A model generated the notes under the pieces. It ran no database searches. It was given only the letters and a program-made list of their open reading frames with translations, and was not told the DNA's origin. From contig CAZHJN010000056.1 of assembly GCA_964532995.1 (NCBI GenBank), forward strand, positions 1-11,162: DNA of 11,162 bases, read 5' to 3'. A program made the position numbers and the translations under genes. This document shows positions 1-6,380 of the stretch, piece by piece. The stretch is from DTJG01 sp964532995 (GTDB lineage: Bacteria > Ratteibacteria > UBA8468 > B48-G9 > DTJG01). The first letter of the stretch is position 1, and each line of letters starts with the position of its first letter.

Positions 1-2529
1 TCAAGCAAGACTCTGTTTCCGCCTGAAAAATTTCAATCCTTCAAACCAGAGAATACTCGCTATACCGGACACAAGACAAATCAGTATGTCATGAAAATCA
101 ACCGGGCCAAAACCAAAAAGAGTTCTGAAGAATTCAATGGAATTAATGCACACAAGGACCATCAGGGTTCCCACCACAACAAGAATAAGTGATTTATTGT
201 TGAAATTTCCTCTTGAAAAAGCAAATTTGGTTCTTGAACGATTTGTAAATATAAGGCATATATTGGCAATGATTAATGTTATATAGGTAATAGCCCTGGA
301 TCTTGGTTCATTATGCCCGCTGGCGAGGGCATATATAAAAATTGCAAGCACAACAACAAAAACAACAGTCCCCTGCAGAAAACTGATAAAAAATGTTTTC
401 CTATCCAGCACAGATTCATCAATTTTTCTTGGATGTCTTATCATCAGGTCCTGCTCGGGAGGTTCTGCTTCAAAAACTATGGAACATACAGGATCAATAA
501 TCATTTCAAGAAAAACAATATGAACCGGACCGAGCACAAGCGGCAATCCCATAAAAACAGGAAACAAAGACATGCCGATGATTGGTATGTGTACAGAAAT
601 AACATAGGAAATTGCTTTCTTCAGATTATCAAAAATTGTCCTGCCTATTCTGATTCCTTCGACAATCGAAAAAAAATCATCATCCACCAGAACAATATCC
701 GCAGCCTCTCTTGCAACATCTGTTCCTTTTTCTCCCATTGCAATGCCGATATGCGACGCTTTCAAAGCAGGCGCATCATTTATTCCATCTCCGGTCATTG
801 CCACAACTTCGCCTTTTTTCTTGAAAGCATTGACAATCCTGAGTTTTTGCTCGGGAGTGATTCTGGCAAACACACTAACATTATCAATAACTTTTAAAAA
901 CTGTTCATCGTCTACTTCAGACAGTTGCTGACCCGTGATAACAGTATCATATGGCACCAGACCGATTTTCCTGGCTATATTTTTTGCTGTCTCAGGATAA
1001 TCTCCTGTAATCATTATTACTCTTATTCCTGCGCTCTGACAGACTGCTATGGAGGAGGCCACACCTTCTCGCAAAGGATCGGATAAACCGACAAAACCGG
1101 CAAAAACAAAATTGAAATCGTGCTGCTGCTGCGGAAGCTGTTTATCTTTAGTAAATTCTGCAGTTGCAACTCCAATTATCCTTAAGCCCTCATCAGCCAT
1201 TTTTTTCACAATGCCTTTAAGCCTATCTGACTCATCCCGTTCCAGATGACAAAGATCAAAAATGGCTTCTGGTGCTCCTTTTACAACAATAATATAATCA
1301 TCGCTATCAGGCGCTTTCCACACATTTGACATCGCTGACAGTTCTTCAGAAAGAGGATACTCATGAATGAGACTCCAGTTATTATGGACATGTTCTGTAT
1401 TTGAAAGATATTTTTTAATGAAATCATGAAAGGCTTTTTCCATTGGATCAAAAGGTTTTTCAAGACTCGCCAGAACAACGAATTCAACAAGCTTATGAAA
1501 TGCCTCCGGGAGGTTTTCTAAATCTCTACCCATAACAAGCATCTGACCATTTGCATAAAGACCCTGAACTTCCATGCGATTTGCTGTAAGAGTTCCGGTT
1601 TTATCAACGCATAAAACAGTTGCAGCGCCAAGAGTTTCAATAACAGGAATTTTTCTTGTTAACACATTATGCTTTGCTAGTCGCCATGCGCCAATGGCAA
1701 AAAAAACTGTAAGGATAACAGGAAGTTCTTCAGGAAGAATCGCCATTGCGAATGTAAGTCCCGCAAGTATTCCGTTCAACCAGCCATAATTAAGCAGACT
1801 ATAGGAAACAGCAACAATGATACACAGAAAAAGACCGGAAATGGAAAAAATTTTCACCAGTTTTTCAACCTCTGCCTGCACGAGTGTTCTGGATTGTTCT
1901 ATGCTCTGAAGAGATTTTCCTATTTTCCCCATCATTGTTTTTGTGCCTGTTTTTTCAACTTTCATCAGTCCATAACCTCGTATAACGAGACTACCGGCAT
2001 AAACAGAATATTCAGCATCCGAAATCTGCGCGACTTTTGATTGAACATTTACAGGCTTTTTTCTCACAGGTACTGATTCGCCGGTAATAAGAGACTCATC
2101 TATGAATAAATTGTTGCTGGAAATAAGCAATCCATCTGCAGGTACTCTATCCCCTTCTTTCAAAACAACGATATCGCCAGGAACAACATCTCTTCCAGAA
2201 ATCCTTTTTTCCATTCCATCTCTTATCACTATTGCTCTTGGACTTGAAAGGTTTCTTAATGACTGAAGAGCCTTCTCACTCTTTTTCTCCTGAAAAAAAG
2301 TTATGCCCATAATCGCAATAACAAATGCCAGAAGCATCTGGGCTTCAATTTTGTTTCCAAGCATAAGATAAATCACGCCACAGGCCACAAGAAGCAAAAA
2401 CATTGGTTCTCTGATTATGCTTCTTGCGATATTGAGAATATTTCTCTGTCCAGCATACGGTATTTCGTTATAACCGTGAACTTTTATAAGGTTCTGCGCC
2501 TGAGATTCTGTTAGACCGGAGACATTCAT
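1..2529 (-). CDS. Cation-transporting P-type ATPase (P2-like, PEELP type)
   Basis: An 842-residue inner-membrane P-type ATPase that couples ATP hydrolysis to cation transport. All core motifs are present: the actuator loop TGES (149-152), the M4 ion-site motif PEELP (266-270), the phosphorylation site DKTGTLT with Asp309, the nucleotide-domain KGAPE (Lys418), MITGD (507-510) and the hinge TGDGINDAP (579-587). Hydrophobic segments fit M1-M2 (about 40-80), M3-M4 (about 227-285) and six C-terminal helices (from about 637). The M6 region keeps an acidic LEMIID (674-679), while M5 reads SVHIP instead of the Asn/Glu ligands of SERCA-type calcium pumps. There is no N-terminal heavy-metal domain or CPC motif, so a Cu/Zn pump is unlikely; Ca2+, Mn2+, Mg2+ or H+ remain possible. 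The ATG start has an AGGA-like ribosome-binding site. It is the last gene of the leftward operon within view, 32 bp after the DapA-like gene, and its TGA stop occupies bases 1-3. Confidence 0.93.
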   Translation of the reverse strand: MNVSGLTESQAQNLIKVHGYNEIPYAGQRNILNIARSIIREPMFLLLVACGVIYLMLGNKIEAQMLLAFVIAIMGITFFQEKKSEKALQSLRNLSSPRAIVIRDGMEKRISGRDVVPGDIVVLKEGDRVPADGLLISSNNLFIDESLITGESVPVRKKPVNVQSKVAQISDAEYSVYAGSLVIRGYGLMKVEKTGTKTMMGKIGKSLQSIEQSRTLVQAEVEKLVKIFSISGLFLCIIVAVSYSLLNYGWLNGILAGLTFAMAILPEELPVILTVFFAIGAWRLAKHNVLTRKIPVIETLGAATVLCVDKTGTLTANRMEVQGLYANGQMLVMGRDLENLPEAFHKLVEFVVLASLEKPFDPMEKAFHDFIKKYLSNTEHVHNNWSLIHEYPLSEELSAMSNVWKAPDSDDYIIVVKGAPEAIFDLCHLERDESDRLKGIVKKMADEGLRIIGVATAEFTKDKQLPQQQHDFNFVFAGFVGLSDPLREGVASSIAVCQSAGIRVIMITGDYPETAKNIARKIGLVPYDTVITGQQLSEVDDEQFLKVIDNVSVFARITPEQKLRIVNAFKKKGEVVAMTGDGINDAPALKASHIGIAMGEKGTDVAREAADIVLVDDDFFSIVEGIRIGRTIFDNLKKAISYVISVHIPIIGMSLFPVFMGLPLVLGPVHIVFLEMIIDPVCSIVFEAEPPEQDLMIRHPRKIDESVLDRKTFFISFLQGTVVFVVVLAIFIYALASGHNEPRSRAITYITLIIANICLIFTNRSRTKFAFSRGNFNNKSLILVVVGTLMVLVCINSIEFFRTLFGFGPVDFHDILICLVSGIASILWFEGLKFFRRKQSLA

Positions 2530-2561
2530 AATTTTTTCCTATCAGAGAATTAAAGAAAGTG

Positions 2562-3620
2562 TTATTTCAACCATTCATCGAGATGTTCTGAGACAAACTC
2601 ATCATCGTTTAAGTGTGGATACATTCTATAGATTCTGTCTATTTCCTCCTTCTGACCTGCTGATAAACCTTCGTCCTCATTCAATGTCCACACCCCTTTA
2701 AGAAAACCCTGTCTTCTTAAAATCTCGTGTATCCCGGGTATACAACCAGCAAAATTATTTGCAGCATCAAAAATGGCTGCATTGCAATCTGTTATTTCCA
2801 CTCCAAGGGATAGCATATAAGAAGGAATACTGTTATCACTCTCAACTAAGGAATGGATTCTTCTGAGTATTTCCACAGCACGAAGTGTCCAGCAGGCCCA
2901 GTGACCAAGAAGTCCACCCACAATTCTTAATGTTCTGTTGCCGAATTTAAACCTGGTACAAAGATCGTTCACAATATTATCATCATTACCCGTATACAGA
3001 GCAATTTCCCTTCCACTATCTGCTATTGCTCTGACAACGTCAACAGTCTGATATCTATTAAAAGGAGCAATTTTTATTGCAACAACATTTTCTATTTCAG
3101 CAAATCTTCTCCAGAAATCATAATTCAGCAATACACCGCCAACACTGATCTGAAGATAAAAACCAAATACCGGCATGACCTTCGCAACCTCCTGAACATG
3201 CTGAAGCATTTCATTATTGGTGGCACCTTTAAATGCAGACAAACTCAAAAGCACAGCATGGTATCCAAGTGATTTTGCAATATACGCTTCTTCAACAGCC
3301 TGTTTTGTTTTACCGACGACACCTGCGATTCTTATTACCGGTCCCTCGGTTTTTTTTATCTGCTCATATTCTGAAATGGTCCTGGAACCAAGCTCAAGAA
3401 CCGGTTTATAAAGCCCAATTTTCCTATCGTGGATCTCAAACTGGGTTGTATGAACACCTAAAGCAATTCCACCCGCACCTGCTGAAAGGTAATAACGGGT
3501 TAAAGCTACCTGCCTGCGTTCATCAAGAGTTCTCTTTTCTGTAAGAGCAAGAGGATGAGCTGGAATTACCACTCCTTTGTTTATTTTCTGTGTAATTTGC
3601 TGTGAAAGTGCCGCCACCAT
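2562..3620 (-). CDS. DapA-family (DHDPS/NAL-like) class I lyase or aldolase
   Basis: A 352-residue TIM-barrel protein of the dihydrodipicolinate synthase/N-acetylneuraminate lyase family, whose members form a Schiff base between a lysine and a pyruvate-like substrate. Lys183 (in AIKIAPFN) fits the Schiff-base lysine and Tyr155 (in FGFYLQ) the catalytic tyrosine; their spacing of 28 equals that of Tyr133/Lys161 in E. coli DapA. The GTTGE substrate loop is replaced by HTTQF (57-61), and the Arg that normally follows the tyrosine and binds aspartate semialdehyde is not visible. Together with a C-terminal tail about 60 residues longer than DapA, this argues against lysine biosynthesis. The ATG at 3620 is preferred over a TTG three bases earlier, because GGAGG then sits 5 nt away. 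The stop of the upstream epimerase gene overlaps this start by one base (TGATG), implying translational coupling. The substrate is unknown; a sugar-acid aldolase or dehydratase role is an inference. Confidence 0.85.
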   Translation of the reverse strand: MVAALSQQITQKINKGVVIPAHPLALTEKRTLDERRQVALTRYYLSAGAGGIALGVHTTQFEIHDRKIGLYKPVLELGSRTISEYEQIKKTEGPVIRIAGVVGKTKQAVEEAYIAKSLGYHAVLLSLSAFKGATNNEMLQHVQEVAKVMPVFGFYLQISVGGVLLNYDFWRRFAEIENVVAIKIAPFNRYQTVDVVRAIADSGREIALYTGNDDNIVNDLCTRFKFGNRTLRIVGGLLGHWACWTLRAVEILRRIHSLVESDNSIPSYMLSLGVEITDCNAAIFDAANNFAGCIPGIHEILRRQGFLKGVWTLNEDEGLSAGQKEEIDRIYRMYPHLNDDEFVSEHLDEWLK

Positions 3621-4669
3621 CAATACCTCCCTTTTCTCTCTTCAAAATGTGTCGGTTTGTTAAGAGCCCTGCCCCCAATTTTTATCCAGTGAGCAACCCA
3701 TCTCACAATCGTCATAGCATCAACATCGGGTTTTCCAAAAAGTCTGAAACATTCAGAAGCATCTGAAAGATAAGCAGTTTCTGATTCATTACCCTCGAAA
3801 ATAACCTTTTTACCAAAAATACTCCCAAATTCTTCGGCTATCCTGCGAACCGAAAGAATTTCCGGGCCAGTAAGGTTCAAAATCTCTGGTGGTGCAGAAC
3901 ATATATTCAGACATTGAAAAATAACACTGTTTGCCCATCCCTGCCATATAACATTCACATAACCATTTTCAATATTCACCGGCTCGTTTCTGAATACTTT
4001 TGTTCCAATATCATAAATAACACCGTACCTCAATTCAACCGCATAATTAAGTCTTATAATGCAGGAGGGTATCCTGTAAGTTTCTGAAAAATATTCAAAA
4101 ACCCTTTCCCTTCCGAGGCAGGATTGAGCATACTCTCCAATCGGACAGGGGATATCAGTTTCTTTTGATCCTTTTGAGTTGACCGGTACAAGCGAATATA
4201 CATTGCCTGTAGAAAGAACCACAATCCTGGAATTTTTGTATTTTGTGGCAACAAGTGCCGGAACATACGAATTCATCGCCCAGGTCAAAGAGGGTTTGGA
4301 ATGTGTCCCAAACTTCATCCCAGCCATAAAAATCACATTTTCAACCTCAGGAAGTTTATCAACTGCATCTCTATCAAGCAGATCACAGCAAATTGTTTCA
4401 ATACCTGATTTTTCAAGATATTCTTTTATCCGCAAATCAGAAAACCGTGCGACTCCTATTATCTTGTTGTTTTTATTTGCCATCCGGCAACCACGCTTTA
4501 TCTGAACTGCAAGAGAAGGACCCATCTTTCCGGCTACCCCAAGAATCATAATATCCCCATTCAGAGTTCTGCATGTATCAACAGTTCCCGGATATGGCCT
4601 TGAAAGAATCTCTTCAAGTTCCTGTTCTGTGCTGATGATTCCAGGCATTTCTTTATTATCTTTTCTCAT
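3620..4669 (-). CDS. NAD(P)-dependent epimerase/dehydratase-like (extended SDR) protein
   Basis: A 349-residue Rossmann-fold protein resembling nucleotide-sugar epimerases and dehydratases of the extended short-chain dehydrogenase family. A beta strand (DIMILG) and the glycine motif GVAGKMG (44-50) bind the dinucleotide. VIFMAG (112-117), Asn133, the Ser/Thr of VLSTGNVYS (151-159) and Tyr180 sit where the SDR catalytic elements belong. The YxxxK lysine is replaced by cysteine (YAQSC, 180-184), which is unusual. About 38 residues precede the Rossmann strand, although most relatives begin there; AGGAG lies 6 nt before the ATG at 4669 and supports this long start. It is the first gene of the leftward operon, directly behind a sigma70-like promoter, and is coupled to the DapA-like gene. 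Its C-terminal half (NLTGPE, VRRIAEEFG) resembles substrate-domain segments of sugar epimerases. The substrate is unknown; oxidation or epimerisation of a sugar or sugar acid is inferred from family and neighbour. Confidence 0.84.
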   Translation of the reverse strand: MRKDNKEMPGIISTEQELEEILSRPYPGTVDTCRTLNGDIMILGVAGKMGPSLAVQIKRGCRMANKNNKIIGVARFSDLRIKEYLEKSGIETICCDLLDRDAVDKLPEVENVIFMAGMKFGTHSKPSLTWAMNSYVPALVATKYKNSRIVVLSTGNVYSLVPVNSKGSKETDIPCPIGEYAQSCLGRERVFEYFSETYRIPSCIIRLNYAVELRYGVIYDIGTKVFRNEPVNIENGYVNVIWQGWANSVIFQCLNICSAPPEILNLTGPEILSVRRIAEEFGSIFGKKVIFEGNESETAYLSDASECFRLFGKPDVDAMTIVRWVAHWIKIGGRALNKPTHFEERKGRY

Positions 4670-4694
4670 CTGATACTCCTTTATTTTGTTTCTA

Positions 4695-4723
4695 TTTGTA
4701 CCATATCAGGCAAAATGCGTCAA
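4695..4723 (-). promoter_or_regulatory. Sigma70-like promoter of the epimerase/DapA-like/ATPase operon
   Basis: Read on the minus strand there is a -35 box TTGACG (4718-4723, 5 of 6 consensus), a 17-nt spacer and a -10 box TACAAA (4695-4700, 4 of 6). The start codon at 4669 lies about 26 nt further on, behind AGGAG. It stands back-to-back with the cyclase promoter, the two -35 boxes being about 20 bp apart, so one bound regulator could affect both. Prediction from sequence only. Confidence 0.55.
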
Positions 4724-4743
4724 AATGACATACACACTCAATT

Positions 4744-4772
4744 TTTTCAAAAAATAATTACAGTGGTATACT
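4744..4772 (+). promoter_or_regulatory. Sigma70-like promoter of the diguanylate cyclase gene
   Basis: A -35-like TTTTCA (4744-4749, 4 of 6), a 17-nt spacer and a -10 box TATACT (4767-4772, 5 of 6) lie upstream of the ATG at 4789. The predicted transcription start would fall near 4779, leaving a leader of only about 10 nt that begins at the GGTGG ribosome-binding site. That shortness lowers confidence. In such AT-rich DNA a chance match is possible. Confidence 0.4.
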
Positions 4773-4788
4773 AATTACGGTGGAAAAA

Positions 4789-4869
4789 ATGAAAAAAATA
4801 AGATTTTCAAGACCTGAAGAAGAAGGAATAAAAACATCTGATCTTATAAAAAGGTTTCTCTTTCGATAG
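4789..4869 (+). other. Displaced 5' end of the diguanylate cyclase gene (26-codon frame)
   Basis: An ATG with GGTGG five bases upstream (4779-4783) opens a 26-codon frame, beginning MKKIRFSRPEEEG and ending in TAG at 4867-4869. The encoded peptide is basic and looks like the cytoplasmic N-terminus of a membrane sensor, but it stops just where a membrane helix should begin. The body of the cyclase is read in the -1 frame, which is open back to 4842 and supplies the missing helix residues (VSLSIVLLL and on). Joining both frames in the A-run at 4848-4852 gives a continuous N-terminus of about 27 residues plus a complete 21-residue helix. I infer that this is part of the downstream gene rather than a separate peptide gene. 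Confidence 0.6.
4848..4852 (+). other. A5 run: probable frameshift point in the cyclase gene
   Basis: The A5 run in TATAAAAAGG is where the ATG-initiated frame must shift by -1 (equivalent to one missing A) to join the cyclase body. With six A the reading would be ...LIKK-VSLSIVLLL... The zero-frame codons here are ATA AAA AGG, so the heptamer is A AAA AGG. A tRNA-Lys could slip back one base in the P site, but this is not the classical A AAA AAG tandem-slip site. A homopolymer sequencing error, a real mutation and recoding cannot be separated from this sequence alone. Confidence 0.5.
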
Positions 4870-6380
4870 TGTTGTTACTTACAGGGCTCACAACTGTTTT
4901 ATTTGTTTCAAGCGCCAGAAATGAGATTTCAATAATAGAAAACCAGGAAATAAAGAATATTTCCACCATATCCAAACTTATCATCAGGGGATTTGATTCC
5001 GCAATTTCTGAAGTCATTTTTCTCAGTGAGCTTGCCAGCAATTATAACTACAAAAACACAGGAGAATTTCTTGATGCTGTATCCTCATTTTTGAAAAGTA
5101 AGAGGTATTTCCAGAAAATTACTTTAGTTGATAAAGATGGGAATATATTGATTGAGATAAAAGAAGAAGCAAATGAATTTATAATTACACCATCCAATCA
5201 AAACATCAAAAATAACATTGATTTCAGAAATTCTCTGGCAGCAGGTCGAGGACATGTATATGTATCTGATTTTCAAATTGACGAAGGAGTCCCTGTACTT
5301 ATTTTCGGCATTCCTGTTATTGATCGCAATAAAAAGAAAAAGGCAATTCTGCTTGTCAATTACAATTGTAAACCCATTTTTGACATCTTCAGAACAACCT
5401 TTGAACAAAAAGAAGATGATAGGAGTGTAAGGTACGCAAGATATTTTATCGTGGATGAAGACGGTTACTGGATAAAAGGGCCAAAACCTGAAGATGAATT
5501 TGGCTTCCTCTACGATTCAAAGAGCGATAGAAGATTTGGAAACATCTTTTCTGATGCATGGGGAAAAATTTCAAAGGACCAAACCGGTCAAATCCTGAAT
5601 GAATCTGGACTTTTCACATTTACAACTTTCTATCCGGTTGCACGGGCAGAAAAGATCAGTCAGCAGAGTGCTTCTGAATTTGATAATGTGGTTTCTGGAA
5701 ATATTAGAAGTTTTGACCATCTCTGGAAGATTATTTCATTTGTGCCGAGAAATCTCTGCACAATTCAATCAACCACAAGACTCAAAGAATTTCTTCTTTA
5801 TGATCTGGTTTTAATATTGTTTTTCATTGTTGTTTCATGGATCATAGCCCGGATAACATTAAAAAAGGAATATGCGGAAAAGATTCTTGAACAGCTCACA
5901 GTGACTGATTCACTCACACAATTATACAATAGAAGAGGGTTCTTTCTCCTGGCAGAACAGCAGATAAAAATTGCAGAAAGAATAGGTCAGCATATGGCTC
6001 TTTTTTTCGTGGACCTTGACGATTTCAAAAGCATAAACGACAAATTTGGTCATCAGGAAGGTGATATTGCGCTCATCAGAACAGCAGAAATTCTTAAAAC
6101 AACCTTCCGGCAGTCGGATATTATTGGAAGGGTTGGTGGAGATGAATTTATCATTCTTGTGGTACAGGATTCTACTGTTGATACTGATACAATTCTGAAA
6201 AGATTGCAGGATGGTTTTGATGCAGAAAATCTCAGGATCAGCAAAGATTATAAACTTGTTGCAAGTGCTGGATTCGCGATTTACACTCCGGGTCAGAAAC
6301 TGACGATTGACAATCTCATTTCCATCGCAGATAAGATGATGTATGCAAATAAAAACGAGAAAAAAAAGAGACTAAATTGA
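4869..6380 (+). CDS. Membrane diguanylate cyclase with dCache sensor and GGDEF domain (5' end frame-disrupted)
   Basis: The body of an inner-membrane diguanylate cyclase, which makes c-di-GMP from two GTP. Counting from the GTG at 4869 (503 residues), there is a membrane helix at the extreme N-terminus, then an extracytoplasmic region of about 290 residues with two Cache-like repeats (ITLVDKDGNILIEI near 84-97; YFIVDEDGYWIKGP near 192-205). A second helix (about 309-329) leads into a GGDEF domain (about 340-503). The catalytic GGDEF (423-427) is intact and preceded at the canonical distance by the inhibitory-site motif RxxD (RQSD, 414-417), so an active, product-inhibited enzyme is expected. 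The GTG has no ribosome-binding site at proper distance and cuts the first helix short. The better start is the ATG at 4789 in another frame, which would give about 530 residues. The 3' end overlaps the convergent M24 gene by 9 bp. The ligand sensed is unknown. Confidence 0.88.
   Translation: MLLLTGLTTVLFVSSARNEISIIENQEIKNISTISKLIIRGFDSAISEVIFLSELASNYNYKNTGEFLDAVSSFLKSKRYFQKITLVDKDGNILIEIKEEANEFIITPSNQNIKNNIDFRNSLAAGRGHVYVSDFQIDEGVPVLIFGIPVIDRNKKKKAILLVNYNCKPIFDIFRTTFEQKEDDRSVRYARYFIVDEDGYWIKGPKPEDEFGFLYDSKSDRRFGNIFSDAWGKISKDQTGQILNESGLFTFTTFYPVARAEKISQQSASEFDNVVSGNIRSFDHLWKIISFVPRNLCTIQSTTRLKEFLLYDLVLILFFIVVSWIIARITLKKEYAEKILEQLTVTDSLTQLYNRRGFFLLAEQQIKIAERIGQHMALFFVDLDDFKSINDKFGHQEGDIALIRTAEILKTTFRQSDIIGRVGGDEFIILVVQDSTVDTDTILKRLQDGFDAENLRISKDYKLVASAGFAIYTPGQKLTIDNLISIADKMMYANKNEKKKRLN

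Noticed and set aside
313..897. 194-codon plus-strand frame opposite the P-type ATPase
   Set aside because: It lies wholly antisense to a strongly supported P-type ATPase; the translation is low-complexity with many Asn/Lys/His/Cys and no recognisable domain.
2562..3620. Calling this gene dapA
   Set aside because: The loop motif differs (HTTQF for GTTGE), the substrate Arg is missing and the protein is about 60 residues longer, so lysine biosynthesis is not supported.
3621..3623. TTG as start codon of the DapA-like gene
   Set aside because: The GGAGG would be only 2 nt away; the ATG at 3620 has 5-nt spacing and forms the TGATG overlap.
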